Shown: positions 1-13,529, counted from the first letter of the stretch. The stretch is 64,000 nt of DNA from Rusavskia elegans (GCA_011316305.1 SAUG01000030.1:558001-622000), one strand, 5' to 3'. Notes: generated from the sequence alone by a model not told the origin. Made by a program: numbers and translations.

Positions 1-3000
1 ATATATATATTACGATTTTATATTCTAGATATAACCGATAAATACGGTATCTTTTTAGATATACTAGCTTTATATTAAATATATATAGTTATAGATCTAA
101 AGTTAAAATAATAGCGATTTCCTATCTATAACGAAATAATATAAAATAACTAGACAGGGATAAAATAGTTAACCCGCTTTAATATTAATTTACCGGTAGT
201 CTTTATTTATATATTATAGACCGAGAAGTATATATTAGTATATATAATATCGATTACCGCCGTATATATAAGATCTGATAATAATATCGTTATATAGGCG
301 GGAGCTAACGGCGCCGATAAAGATAAAGACGACGAGGATATATAGCAGCCCGAACCGTCGATTCTAGAACTTATATATAAGGAAATCGAGGTTTATAATA
401 TATATCTAGTAGATTCCTTACCGCCGTTTAAAAATACCGATTATACGATCGAACTAGATAGGAGAGATCCGCTATATAGCCTAATTTATAGCCTACCTAA
501 ACGCGAACTTAATAAGCTATAAGATTATCTAGATAGTACCTTAAAAAAGGGCTGGATCCGCTATTTAATATTTCCTATAGGAGCTCTAATCTTTTTTATA
601 CCGAAGAAAAATAGTAGTTTTCGTATATACGTCGACTATAGAGGTTTTAATAAAGTAACGATTAAGAACTGTTATTTTTTACCTCTTATTTCTAAAATTC
701 TAGATCGATTATCTAGAATAAAGTACTTTTCTAAATACGATATTAAAGATACCTACTATCGAGTTAGAATTAAAAAGGGTAATAAATAGAAGATCGCGTT
801 TTATACGAGGTATAAGTATTTTAAATATTTTATTATATCTTTCGGTCTTATTAATATATCTATAATATTTTAAGCCTATATTAATAGGGCTTTAGAAAAA
901 CTGGTTATTATTTACTATATAGTCTACCTAAATAATATCCTAATCTTTTTTAATTCGGAAGAAAAATATTAAAAATATATTAGATAGATTATTCGAGAGC
1001 TTCGTAATATATAGTTATATTTTAACTTTAAGAAATATACTTTTAATATTAAAAATATAAAGTTTTTAGGCTTTATCGTATCTATTAAAGGTATTTTAAT
1101 AGATTTAGAACGAATAGTAACTATTAAAGAATAGCTAGTCCCGAAAATTTACCGGGAAATATAGATCTTTTTAAAGTTCGTAAACTTTTATCGGCGTTTT
1201 ATTTACTAGTATTTTCGGATTATAGTATCTTTAATAAATTTACTTATAGAAAATATAGCCGGAAAGAAGTCGGAACTACTTTATTAGATTATTAAAATCT
1301 AAAAGGCTTTTAAAGAACTAAAATATATTTTCGATACCGCTAGAATATTATAGTACTTTAATCTAGAAAAGGAAATCTATATCGAAACTAATATCTCTAG
1401 GATCGGATTAACTAGAATTATATTTTAATCTAATAAAAATAATCGCTAGCGCCTAATTATATTCTAGTTAAAGAAAATAATTCCTGCCGAACGTAACTAT
1501 AAAACGTATAATACCGAATTATTCGCTATTATTAAAGTCTTTAAGTAATAGAAATATTATCTTAAAAGCGCGAAGTATATAGTAAAGGTCTAGATAGATT
1601 ATAATAATCTTCGGGGTTTTATAAAGGTTAAAGAATTTAATATTCGATAATATTACTAGATTATTAAGCTGGCTACTATAGATTTTAATATCTTCTATTA
1701 TCTAGAAAAGATTAATCTAGCTAATCCGCCTTTTAGAAGGCCGGATTATAAAGATATTAATCTTTAAATCTAGATAATATTATCTATACTTTAGCGGAAG
1801 CTAAACTTTACTAGCTATAAACCTAGTAGTAAACCGTTTACTATATAAAAGGTTCGAGTTAATTATGCTTTATACGGGCGTATAACTAAAGGGTTTAAAA
1901 AACCCTTTATAGAACCTAAAAACTCTAAAAATAATAAAATTAACTTTCTACTATTAAATAAAGGACGCGATATATTTCGTATATTAAAATTACCTCCGGA
2001 TATAACGGGCCGCCGACGCGGTAGCGATAGATTAGTAATAACTATCTCTAATAAAAGATACGATAATAGAATAAACCCTATTACTAGAAATATATACTAT
2101 AGCCTAGATATCCTATATTAAACGGCGTAGAAGGCTGCTATTAATAAAATAGTTTATAGTAAAATAACTTCTAGTATACGCGATATATTTATTTAGCTTT
2201 AAAATTAAAACGCTGATATTTAGAAGCGTTTATAGACTATCTAGCGTAAATCGAAAAAGAAAGCCGGGCTATAAAATATAGAAGTAGAGACTAGTTTTTT
2301 CTTTTATAAAAAGTCCTTATATATACCCGAAGATAAAATACTATATATAGAGCTTCTAGCGAAATACTATAATAACTTTATAGCTAGATATTTCGGGTAT
2401 TAGCGAACTTTATCGTTTATTCGTCCTAGCTATAGCTAGCCGAAACTATTTAAATATATTAGAAAGTATATAGAAACGTATAATATCTATTAACGAGTTA
2501 AAGTCTATAGATATAAACTATATAGGAAGCTTTAGAATCTTCTATACTCTATACGGCTATAGAAAGAGATAACGATAGATTTTATTACTAAATTACTATC
2601 TATTCGATACTTTCGAGATATAGTAGACTTAGTATTTATAGCCGTCGATCGATTTACTAAAATAGCGAGGTATATCCCTTATTATAAAATAATTAATACA
2701 AAGGATTTTATAGAGTTTATTATTAATAAACTTTAGTATAAAGGACTTATTCCTAATAGAATTATTAGCGATAGAAGCTCGCTATTTATAAACGAATTCT
2801 AGTCGGAGGTCTACTATTATCTAAAGATTAAATATTATTTAAATACTATATTCTATCTTTAAATAGATAGATAGACTAAAAGATAGAATTAATTACTAGA
2901 ATATTATCTAAAAGTATATATTTATAAAGAATAGAAAAACTAGACTAAACTTCTATTTTTAACTAAATTCGTCTATAATAATAGCGAATATAATATTATA

Positions 3001-3687
3001 AAGATATTTCCTTTCAAAGTATTTATAGGCTATAACCTAGATATAATATTCGAAGGCGTTAAAAATAATATCGTAGAAAAAAAAATAGTAAATACGAAGG
3101 TACCAGTAATAAAAGAAAGAATTATAAACTTATAAAAAATATATAAATTAATATATATAAATTAGAATAAAGTTTAAATAAGCTAGACTAAATACTATAA
3201 TAAAAAATATTAACCGATAGAATATAAAGTTAGTAATTTAGTACTATTATCTATAAAAAACCTAAAGTTTAAATAATTAAAAAAGATTACCTCTAAATTT
3301 ATAAGACTATATCGGATTTTAAAATATATAGGCTTTTAAACTTACCGGTTAATTTTTCTAATTAGATTAAAAATCTATAATATCTTTTATATATCTTTAT
3401 TAAAAAAGTTCTATCGCTATTAAAATAGCGAGCTGCTAGAATACCCGTTACCAGATTTTATTAATAATAAAAAGGAATAGAAGATAAAAGCTATTATAGA
3501 TAAAAGGTTTATAAAATCTAAAAAGGGCGAGGAACTAAAAATAGAATATCTAATTAAATAAACTAGTTAGCTAAAGGAATATAATTTCTAGTAGCTATAA
3601 AAAGACCTTAAAAATATTTAGGAACTTATCGGGGTATATAATTAGGATAACCCTTTAATAAAAAAATATAAAAAAGGTAGAATTTAA
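1..3687 (+). pseudogene. Ty3/gypsy Pol polyprotein, stop-ridden by RIP
   Basis: Read in the frame starting at position 1. The protease C-terminal part lies in about 1-300. RT spans about 430-1080, with VDYRGFNKVTIKN at 631, a RALEKL block near 885 and the YxDD box decayed to YLNN near 931. RNase H starts near 1381 (IETN, from an ancestral IETD-type motif). Integrase runs from about 2340 to 3150: the zinc-finger histidines have become tyrosines (KYYNNF, ARYFGY), followed by TIDFITKL, AVDRFTK and IISDR, which carry catalytic aspartates. The C-terminal chromodomain is at about 3470-3640. Dozens of TAG/TAA codons sit where Gln or Trp is expected, the RIP signature. It cannot make a working protein. 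The N-terminus is outside the window. Confidence 0.88.
3470..3640 (+). other. chromodomain remnant at the Pol C-terminus
   Basis: In the pol frame the sequence reads KIKAIIDKRFIKSKKGEE, then IEYLIK and a stop where the conserved Trp of a chromodomain core (YLVKWxG) would be. Chromodomains of this kind are known to steer chromoviruses to heterochromatin. That fits a block made of nested repeats, although targeting here is inference. Confidence 0.8.
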
Positions 3688-3899
3688 TAGAAGTAAACTA
3701 TAATTATAGGCGTTAGATATTTATAGAATATATATATAATATATATATCTAGAAATAGATTTATAGTTAATAAATTCTTTTAAATTATTCTATAGAATCT
3801 ATAATACTAGAGATTTTATTTACTATAATACGGATTATATATCCTAGTTTTTAGATACCTACATTTATATAACTGATTTAGTTTTACTATATATTCCTA

Positions 3900-5650
3900 T
3901 TTTAGGCTGTCTTTTTATCCTATAATAGGCGGGGAAGATAGCGCTAGAAAAATAATCTACTTTAGTACTACCGAAAAAAGGGTTTATAGAAGCTTATAGA
4001 TAGAACCGAAAGTATCGAGAAATATTAGACTACTTAGTAAAAAGACTGTCTAAAGGGCCGAGGTACCGGTAGTCCTAACTTCTAGAAGTTAGAATCCGGA
4101 TACCTCCGGCGCCTTCGAAGCTACGCGCGGAAAAGTTAACGGAGACTATAATAAAATAATAGGTAAAAGAGTTAACGGAAACTATAATAGAACTACTAGC
4201 GATAAAATTTTCTTTTTTTTTTTAATAATACGCGGGGGGATAGCTAGATATAAATTATTATTATTATAGTTATCGAAGGCGCGGAAAAATCTACTAAAGA
4301 GTATTATTTTATATAAGGAAACCTTAATTACGGATATAGATTACTCGATTTTTAACATCGGATATCCTATAGTAGGCGTTCGAATCGGAATAGAACCGTT
4401 ATCTAAAAGTTTTTAAACAGTACTAGAAAAAAGTATATAATATTTATATTATCTAGTAACCGAAGGTACTATAATCCGGAATATATTCGGTAATTCTATA
4501 GTAATATATTAACGATTCGCTATCTCGTATAAAATATTATAAAGTTACTTAAAAGTTTTAAACCGAAGGCCGGACGTAATATAGCGGTAGAACGGGGTAC
4601 TATAGTAGACATCTATACTGCCGCCGGGATACTAGTAGTATCTACCCCGAAAAATAGAGATCTAGATACTACTAGCGGAGCGGAACTTTCGTAACGAGAA
4701 ATAAATAGAAACGGCGAACGCGAAAAGAAACCGAAGTTTTAAAAAAAAAAATTAGAAATAATAATAGCCCGCTATATCTAGTATTCGTAAAATTTATATT
4801 CTAGAGTAGCCAGCTTAGTCCGTATAATTTTATTCTTTTAAACTAGATTTTAGTTAGTATATTTATACGTATCTAAATATTTAAAAGTAGAATTTAATAT
4901 TACTATAAAGTAGTTAAAAGTTATAGATATTTATATAAGATTATATAGTATCGTATTAGAGATAGAGATATATTTAATAATATTTATAATATTTAAAATA
5001 AACTTCCTTATAAACTTATAGTTATTAAAAGATAGTTTTTTTTTATTCTAAACCGTAAATCTATAAGTATTTATTATTTACTTTATAGCCGAATTAAAAG
5101 AATAAAGTATCTATTATAGTTAGCTTTAAACTAATATAATAGAAGAAGCTATACTATTTTATAGTCGGATAGGCCTTTTCTATCTTTTTTATATTTAGAG
5201 TAAATATTAGTAAAGTAGTTTTTCGAATATTTAAAGATAGGGCGTAAACGATTTATATCGCTATAATCGCTAGTTATATAGCGAAAATATCTAATATATA
5301 GTAGGGAAGATATATCTATATATATAAAAGTAAAGAATTTATATAAACGGTAAAAAACTATTTAAATAAATAAAGTATAGGAAATCAGAATTTCTACTAA
5401 ATAAAGTATTATTATATTATCGTTAGTATATCGGAACCGTATCGTTCCGAATACTTATTTACTATTTAGAATCTTCGAATATTTATATTAGGTTCGAGTT
5501 CGATTATATTTATTAGAGCTTTTATTTAGTATTATTTATAAGCTATATATTTATAGATACGCGGCTATAGTATATACCTATAGATATAATATACTCTTTT
5601 AAATATATATATTAGAATAAAGTTATAGCGTTAATTTAACCGGTACTATA
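3900..5650 (+). pseudogene. unidentified coding-like stretch between pol and the 3' LTR
   Basis: From about 3900 to 4755 the same frame as pol is open except for RIP-type TAG/TAA codons and carries relatively GC-rich, clearly non-random sequence (for example AEVPVVLTSR near 4057 and NGDYNKIIGK near 4140). From about 4802 to 5650 the next frame has the same quality. I do not recognise either product. Typical chromoviruses end soon after the chromodomain, so this may be an extra 3' gene, two genes, or a separate element inserted between pol and the LTR. I see no terminal repeats around it. Confidence 0.35.
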
Positions 5651-5732
5651 ATATAGCGGCTAGTAGTTCTAATTGTAATTACGATCGTATCTCGCTAAAT
5701 AGGAGACCTAGATTCGAATTCTAGTAGTACTG
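5642..5732 (+). tRNA. tRNA-like sequence or tRNA-derived SINE head, decayed
   Basis: The 5' GGTACTA pairs with 3' TAGTACT over seven positions (one G-U). A perfect T-arm (CTAGA, loop TTCGAAT, TCTAG) abuts the 3' acceptor strand, as in a real tRNA. A run of four T at 5735-5738, two bases beyond the discriminator base, could end pol III transcription. The total of 91 nt allows a long variable arm or an intron. The D and anticodon arms do not fold convincingly, so the anticodon is unassigned. A RIP-mutated tRNA gene or SINE head are both possible. Confidence 0.4.
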
Positions 5733-5929
5733 CCTTTTAACTTTATCTTTTAGCTTTATTCTAGTATATATCTATATAACTGAAGAATAATTATATATAG
5801 ATAGGAGCTGATTATAATAATAGCTATAGAGTAACTCTTTTTTTTACTCTTTTTAATCCTTATAGTTAACTATAAGGTTAATAGATTTATTTAATAAATA
5901 CTATAAATATATAGACAGATATAATATAA

Positions 5930-6199
5930 TATCGGGACGATATTATTAAAAAAGAGATAATTATAAAGCGCCAGACGCGTTATATAGGCCCTGGAAATAT
6001 AATTAAGATATTTAGAAACGAAGCTTGCCGCCTAGTCGCCAGAGCGTCGCTAGCGCGTCGGATCTTAATTCTTTCCCGCTTTCTTCTTTTCCCTTATTAC
6101 TAGGCTATACCCCAGTCTTTAGAATATAAATTAGTTCTATAATATACCTTTCGTCTGGTCTATATTCGCGCACTGCCCTAGAAATATACCAACCTTACA
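5930..6199 (+). repeat. 3' LTR of Ty3/gypsy family 1
   Basis: The core (TTATATAGG, CTGGAAATATAATTA, AACGAAGCTTGCC, CGCCTAGTCGCCAGA) is repeated in reverse complement at about 46390-46640. The end is ...CCAACCTTACA, fitting the usual CA end of an LTR. The left boundary is approximate because the two copies diverge around 5930-5950. Confidence 0.7.
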
Positions 6200-6532
6200 G
6201 TTAAAATCGCGAAAATCTAATAACAAAATATAATTCTAGTATAAAAGTGATATTTATTTATCTAAAATAAATTTAGTTAATTTATTATATTTGTTAGTAA
6301 AATTCTAGTTAGACGAAATATATTATCTAAATATATTACTTTTATAAAAAAATTAATATTAATTAATTATAATATTATATTTTATATAGAATATTTTATA
6401 AATCGATTTAATTTTCGGTTTTAATTTTAGAATCGACCCGAATCGTTTAATAGATCGGATTAATCGACTTATTAAAATTCGAATCGGGTTTTCGAAATAC
6501 TAATAGAAATCTATACCGAAATAGCCAATTTA
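6200..6532 (-). mobile_element. hAT-like non-autonomous copy, truncated
   Basis: The right end (ATAGCCAATTTA) is a RIP-mutated form of the GGCCAGTCTA terminus seen in other copies, preceded by the family's ACCGA-rich subterminal sequence and the internal TTCTAGTATAAAA block. The other terminus is missing and the remnant abuts the Ty3/gypsy LTR. Confidence 0.65.
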
Positions 6533-6535
6533 GAA

Positions 6536-7500
6536 ATTATATTAAAATTCCATATATATTTATATATTTTATCAACGTTATATACGATAACGATTATTAT
6601 ATTTTACGTGTAATGAAAATTGTAGAATTAAAGATATACAGTTCGTCAAATAAAATTTACAGCGTAGTTAATTATTTCAATTTAACTAATTTCTTTTTAA
6701 TTCGATCACGAGTTTTTATTATCTAAATATAATTTCGTTACTCGTAGTTTTCGATTTAATTTAAATATTATATAATTTTTCTTCTACGTTATCAATAATT
6801 ATAAATATCTAATACTTCCGCTATATTTATCTACTATAATACGAAGTAATTATCTATAATCGTCGCTTCGGCTATATTTATTATATAGCTTTTATTTCAA
6901 CGTTTCGTTAAACTATTAAAGTATTCTTTAACGCGCGTAGTTTTAAAAAAATCGTTGGCTATAAAAAGATCGCTAGCTAATACGCTAGCTACTATAGCTA
7001 GAAGTTTTACCCGATCGATTAAAATAAAAGAAATAAAAAAGTTAGATAGTACGTTTTAAAGAGGATAAAATTTTTTTTAATTAAAGTCGAAATAGATTAT
7101 TATAGCTATAATAGAATAATAGATATCCGCGAAAATAAATGAAATTACTATAGATAAAAATACGACTATTTAATTCAATTATAATATAGCTATTACGAAA
7201 GTATATATATACGGAAAAGATTTTAGTAAATCGTAATATTTACGAATAATTTATATTACTAGTAAAAACAAAACTATAATTACGAAATATTTCTATCTAG
7301 AAAATTTTCTATATTAAATTATCGATAGAAAAATATATTATATTATTAAATTAATATAAATCACGATTTTAAAAAACTGTTATTTATATTAACTGGATTA
7401 GAATATAAATTATATTATAATATATTCGATACTAGTATATTAATATTTGATTTATTTATTGAATTACTAGTTTATCGAATATTAAAATCAAAATAAATTG
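6536..7500 (+). mobile_element. G element, copy 1
   Basis: About 0.96 kb, colinear with the copies at 18.6, 20.0 and 60.2 kb and in reverse with those at 21.2 and 25.2 kb. Landmarks are AACGTTATATACGATAACG near the left end, TTCCGCTATAT in the middle, a GCTAGCTAATACGCTAGC block, and a right end with TATCGAATATTAAAATC. The family's conserved reading frame lies on the minus strand of this copy, broken by RIP stops. Confidence 0.65.
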
Positions 7501-7502
7501 AT

Positions 7503-7973
7503 TAAAAAAGTTTTTAGAAATTCGAATAATATATAGTAAATATTTAATTTATTTTAATCGATATTCAAATATATATATTAATAAATTAATTTTGAAAAGA
7601 AAATTTAATTTTAAATTTATATATTTATTATATCTGATTGAATATATAATATTTCAGTTAAAAATAAAAAATAATAAAATTTTTATAATAAATTTTCGAA
7701 TATTATTTTATTTATAATTTTATTTTTTTAGTAGTTAATATTGAAAATACTAATCGATGAAATGACGTAATTGCTTAATATTTAAATATTTTATCGAAAA
7801 TTATATTTTTTAAATATTTTAATAAATTAGATTTAGATTGAATTTTATATAGAGAAATTTTGATTTATTTAATTTTATTTAAATTTAGGTTTTATTCGAT
7901 TGAATTAAATAGTTATAATACGATTTCCTATATAATTCTTTTATATAAAAGATTTTATATAAAATTCGATTAA
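7503..7973. other. AT-rich, nothing recognised
   Basis: Heavily RIP-mutated sequence with no reading frame or terminal repeat that I can recognise. It forms the left flank of the hAT-like copy that follows. Confidence 0.4.
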
Positions 7974-7981
7974 ATCGAAAA

Positions 7982-8434
7982 TAGACTGGCCGTCGGATCG
8001 GATTTCGAATTCGGATTAAAAAAACCGACCCGATTTAAATCGGTTTCGACTTTTTTAGATATCGAACCGAAAGATTTTCGAATTCTAATTTATAATTTAA
8101 AACGATTTAAATAATTTACTAAATTTATATTAATTATAAAATTCTAATATAAATATTATAAAAATAATTTTTTGAAAATTCAAATAATTAACTACGCTAG
8201 CTAAAAGAACATTAGTTAAATTAAAAAAATTTACAAAATATAGTATTGTTATATATAATTAAATAAATAATTAATAATAGTATTATACTATTAATAATGA
8301 TATAGCGAATTTCTATTAAATTTCTAGATTCGATTCGGAACCGACTATTTAATAAATCGAATCGGTTCGACTTGTTAAAAAATCGGATCGAATTATAGAT
8401 ACCGACGGAAACTCGTACCGAAGTAGCTAAACCA
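7982..8434 (-). mobile_element. hAT-like MITE, 453 bp, TSD ATCGAAAA
   Basis: Begins TAGACTGGCCGTCGG and ends with a decayed inverted counterpart (GTAGCTAAACCA). It is flanked on both sides by the identical 8-mer ATCGAAAA (7974-7981 and 8435-8442). GC-richer ends with CCGACCCGATT motifs surround an AT-rich core carrying ACTACGCTAGCTAAAAGAA. The length equals that of the copy at 22111-22563. It has no coding capacity. Confidence 0.85.
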
Positions 8435-8442
8435 ATCGAAAA

Positions 8443-9191
8443 TATTCAAATATTAGATTATTTTCGAACGATTCGAATTTTCGATCCGCTGATTTCAAAT
8501 TTGATTATAATTTAAAAAGTGCTGGATCCGTTAGTAATAAATCTATTAAATATTATAATTTTTACTATTACGTTATTTAAATATCGTATATTAATAAACT
8601 ATAGATTTTTGAAATTTGGTTGAAACAATTATATAATATATTATTAAATTTGCAGTTTCTAATTTTTTAAAATTTTTATTGATTAAACGAAAATCTATTA
8701 TATTGAAATGAAAAGAATAATATAAAATTTAAAGTCAAGTAGATAATTAGACGTCGTCTATAAAATAATAATAATAGATATACATTTTATTATTAATAAT
8801 TTAAAAAAAAATTTCCGTAGATATTTAGAAAATCCGATATAATTTATAGAATTATAACTTTAAATTATTTAACGATTTTATTAATTAGAAAATTTATAAA
8901 ATAAAGATAAATAATTTTAATTTTATAGAATTAAACATTTTAAAATTATATCTATCGGAAAAGAATTTATATAATAAAATAAATTTTTCGAATAATTTTA
9001 AAAAAGTTTAATATAAATATTATATAAATAGGTTAATAATATATTAATAATCTAAAATATTTAAAAATTTAATTTATAGTTTATATTTAAATTGAATTAT
9101 ATAGATAAATAGTATTATTAGCTCCGTATCAAAATTAATAAAAAATACGTCGAAATGAAATATATATCTATTATAAATACTTTTGTTTAAA
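8443..9191. other. AT-rich, nothing recognised
   Basis: No gene or terminal repeat is visible. The first 100 bases resemble the stretch after 20945, so this may be the edge of an unrecognised repeat. Confidence 0.4.
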
Positions 9192-9199
9192 AATCTAAT

Positions 9200-11714
9200 T
9201 AGACTGGCTATTTAAATACGGATATCTATCGATATTTCGAAAATTCGATTCGAGTTTTAGCGAATTAGTTCGATTCGATCTATTAAATAGTTCGGATCGG
9301 TTTCTAATATTAAAACTAAAAATCGGATCGGATTATAAAATAGAAATTAATAAAATTTCGATTTAATTAGATTTATAATTATATTAGATAATCGAATATT
9401 GAAATTTTTATAAATAATTATTATATTAGATATATTATTTCATTTATATATAATAAATAATTTAGATAATATAAAACGATTATATATTTTATTTAATAGT
9501 AGTTAATATAACAACTATAATTTATATTATCTTTTTTTTACAAAAATTCTAGACTATATATTTTTTTCTCGAATCTTTTTTTTGAATTCTTTATTAGATT
9601 TTTAATAAAATAAAAGTTTTTAATATAAATAATTATTTACTTAAGATATTATATTTCTAGATTAATATTTTAATAACTGAAATATAATCGTATATAAATA
9701 GTTATATAAAAAAATAATTTATTTTTTTACTAATTAAATAATAATATATATTTTAATAGAATTTTATAAAATTACTAACGTCGTATTTTATATTCCAATT
9801 ATTCCGACCGAATTTATCTCTATAGCGATATCTTTAACGATTTTACGGTATCATTTAATAAATAGTATTTTTAAAACCAAATTATCGAAACTTTTCTAAT
9901 AGCGACGGATATTTCCAAAGATTATAATATTAGCTTTTTATTTATATCTCCATTGATATTATTAGCTAGACTATTTAGGATATATAATTTTAAAACATTA
10001 TCTTTTTCGCTATAATAATAGAATTTCTCTTTTTTTATTCGATTCTATTATTTTTAGTTTTCTTTACGCTTTTATAAATCGATTTCGTAATGATTTTATA
10101 TATTAGAATATCTTTTAGCGTTATTATAAAGTTTATTTTCTTATTATAATCTAAAACTAGTCCGATTAATACGTACTATAGTTATATTTATACGATTTAA
10201 TAAATAGAACGAGGAATAGTATAATACGGTATATATTATATTAGAAATTTTTAATAATAGTTAATAAATAAAAAAAAGAAAAACGGAAATAAAATTTAGT
10301 TAGTTAATATAATCGTCGATTAGATTTCGGCTAAAATAGACGAATCTATATATTTCTATAAATTTTCAACGTATTCTACTATATATTTTTATATATTTCT
10401 AGTTACTATTTTATATAGATTCTATCTAGTAGTAAATATATTACTCTACTATATTATTCCACTTTATTATCTATACCACTATCTATTATACTGTTATATT
10501 TAAGATAAAAATACTATCTATAAAGTTTAAATCGATCGTAAACCGCGTATATAGTAGAAAATAGTCGGAGTCTAAATATACGCTTTATAAAAAATAAAAT
10601 ATAGATCGTATTATTATATATAAATATCTTTAGTAATTGAAAGAAATCGATATATATAAAACTATAGATCTAAATATAAAAAGCTCTTTTAAAATAAAAT
10701 ATAAAAAATAAAGAAACGGATTATAGAATTAGTAAAAGGTTTTATAATATTAAAATAAAATAATATAGATTTTTTTAGATATTGATCTATATATAGTATT
10801 ATATTAAAGAATTAAAGTCCGTAATAAAATACGTTAAAAAAAAGCGAAAGAAATAATATCTATCGATTGTAGTAAAATAAAAACGAAATAAAATAGTATA
10901 TTAAAATAATAAATAAAATATAGATAAAACTATCAAGTTTATAATTATTTTATTCTAGTATTTCTTCGAATCTACTATAGCTACTAAAAGTACGAACGAG
11001 ATACTTTTAACTAAATATATAACTCTAAGTATTGATTTTATCTAATAACAAGTTATCTATAATAGCGCTTTTAGAAAATTTTAGACTATTGGAATATCAA
11101 AATCTCTATAAAAATAGTCGAAATTTATTAAAATATTTAGCTAAAATAATATTACGGCTAATATAGCTATCGAATTTCTATATAAAAAGAAAGACGAAAA
11201 TATTAATAATATCGTCGAAGTTAATAATAAAAACCAAGTAGTAGAATAAAATTCTATTAAATAAAATAATATTAAATTCGAAAATAATAAAAGTTTAGCT
11301 AGAATTTTAATTTAATTTAGAATAAAAATAACGAAAAAAATAAAAATATAGAAAAAAAAAAGAGATATAAAAAAAGAAATAGAAAAGAAAACCGAAAATA
11401 ATAAAAATATAAAAGAAAATTTTAAGCTATCTAACTAGCTATTTATATCTAAATATAATAAATCAAAAAAACAATATTATTTCGATATACTAATATATTA
11501 TTAATAAAAGAACCGATTTTATAATATAGAAAAAAAGACTTTATCGGTTTTAATAGATCGAACCCGGATTTTCGGATTCAATTCGGAACTGAATTAAATC
11601 GAATTTTAAAATAATTCGATCTAATTTAAATCGGATCGAACTATTTTTTAATCCGATTCGAATCGAATCGGATTAGTTAATTTAATTTCGATATTCGATT
11701 CGACGGCCAATCTA
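9200..11714 (+). mobile_element. hAT-like element, 2.5-kb form, TSD AATCTAAT
   Basis: Starts TAGACTGGCT and ends ...GACGGCCAATCTA, flanked by perfect 8-bp duplications AATCTAAT (9192-9199 and 11715-11722). The interior is homologous to 14972-17515, to the left part of the 38-kb element and, reversed, to 61.8-64 kb. It lacks the right-hand 3.3-kb interior found in the larger copies, so it is best read as an internal-deletion derivative. The plus strand near 11000-11450 shows a decayed frame conserved between copies (see the entry at 16850). Confidence 0.85.
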
Positions 11715-11722
11715 AATCTAAT

Positions 11723-13521
11723 AAAATATTTTCGAAATGATATTATAAATAATTTATTCGATTATTATTGAATTTTTGAATATTATATTAAATAAATATT
11801 TAAATACCAATTTCAATCAAATATAATTTATATTAAATTCGACGTCGTTTCATTTTTTTTAATTTGAATAAAAAAAAAGAAATAGAAATCCAATAGAATA
11901 TATAGAATTAAATTAATTATCGATAAAAAAATATTTTTAGAAAAATATAAAAAAAAATTTAATCGCTATTAAATATATTTAGAATAGGATTCCATTAAAT
12001 ATTTTCTATAAATTATATAAAATCCAACTTTAATCTAACTAGATTTTAGAGCCGATATTAATAATTAATATTATATTTTGTATTTGAATTTTCTATAGAC
12101 TTTTGTTTATCATCTATAAAAATATTTGACCTACTTTATTAAAACGTATACGAAAGCTGAATATTAATTTAATAATAATTTTTTGTTTTATTTATTTATT
12201 AGAAATCGTTACTCCGGTATTAAAATAGAAAGAAAGCAATTATATATATTGATACGTCGACGATCGTCTATTTAATACAACCGAAAGATTATCTAATATC
12301 GGATGCGCCGTATTACTATATATAAAATACCAAAGAAAATAATTCGTAGATAAATGATTTAAAAATAAAATTACGAGTAAAGATAAAAAAAATACGGAGT
12401 GAATATTCAATTTTCGAACCTTTGTTTTTTTATTGATATTGTCGATCGAACAGAGATCTTCCGCTAGCCGTATCGAGAATGTCCGCGACAATTTTAAAAT
12501 GACAGCGAATCGGAATATCTCGAAGACGTGATAATTAATCGTAATATACTAGTTTTGATTATATTATAAAAGAATTGTTTTATTTATAGAAAACGAATAA
12601 TATAATTAAATATAACGTTTTAAAACTATCAAATATAATAATAAAAATCGTGCGGAAAAACTATAACGTCTTCGATTTTTTTTTAAAAAAAGATTTAATT
12701 TTTAAAAGTCGATATAAAAGTTCGAAGCGAATACGACTAGTTATCTAAAAGTTTTGATTATATAAAAAATATTATAATCTTTGAATTTTACAGATCGATT
12801 TTTCTATAGCTAATAACTTTTACGCCAACGAATACAATTAGCTATTTTCTATTTCTATTTAAAAATCTATATAACGTTATATAAAATTTAAAAATGTATA
12901 TATATATTCGATTAATAAATATTTAAGATTCAAATTTATAAAAATTTATTATCAAGATTGCGATTGTAGTTTCTGATAGTTTTACGAAATCGACGTCAAA
13001 TTTTATATTAATTTTATATCTATACTTTTCTAATTTATATACGCAATTCGCAGTTTTTAAACGATGTATATATAATCATATTTTAATAATAGATATTAAA
13101 AATTCAGATATTTAAAAGAAAATTGATAATATCGTAAAAATTGTTGATAATCAATTCTATCAACGAGATATTTCCGTTTTAATCAATTACTATAATTGAA
13201 ATAATCGTTTTATAAATAGTATTTAATTGAAGATTTTAATATATAAATTTACCATTATATATATATATATAAAATTTTAAAATATTAAAAAATAAAAATC
13301 AATAGATTTAAAATCTTTGATTTTATTATAAATATATAAATACATTTAAATAATAATTGATTATTATAAATTAATTGAATTTTGTAATAATTTTTCATTA
13401 ATTTAATATTATTTGAGTATAATCAAAATATTTTATATTGATTTTAATTTATAAAATACGATATTGGTCGATATTAATTTACTTAGTTTATTTTGAATTT
13501 GAATTTAATATTCGATAAATT
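11723..13521. other. AT-rich 1.8 kb, unclassified
   Basis: No recognisable protein or terminal repeat. At 12240-12491 on the minus strand there is an open frame of 83 codons (MSRTFSIRLAEDL...) with a hydrophobic middle. The bases around 12380-12540 are somewhat less RIP-mutated than their surroundings. I see no homologue in the window and no splice or family evidence, so I do not call a gene. Confidence 0.35.
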
Positions 13522-13529
13522 AATAGTAT

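Larger units (their letters stand above)
1..6199 (+). mobile_element. Ty3/gypsy chromovirus (family 1), 5' end outside window
   Basis: A RIP-degraded LTR retrotransposon that runs in from the left edge. It keeps the protease end, RT, RNase H, integrase and chromodomain in order, then an unexplained 2-kb stretch, then a 3' LTR. The order integrase then chromodomain places it among the chromoviruses of the Ty3/gypsy group. The pol part reads in one frame from position 1 to about 3687 without a visible indel, so the damage is almost wholly point mutation. An inverted second copy of the LTR with gag-like sequence lies at 44.8-46.6 kb and probably shows what the missing 5' end looks like. Confidence 0.85.

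Noticed and set aside
12240..12491. 83-codon open frame on the minus strand
   Set aside because: No homologue, no family motif, single copy in the window and AT-rich codons. The hydrophobic middle is expected from AT-rich composition.
13250..13275. Short AT runs as telomere or origin elements
   Set aside because: Simple alternating AT in an AT-rich block. No telomere repeat or origin motif can be claimed.
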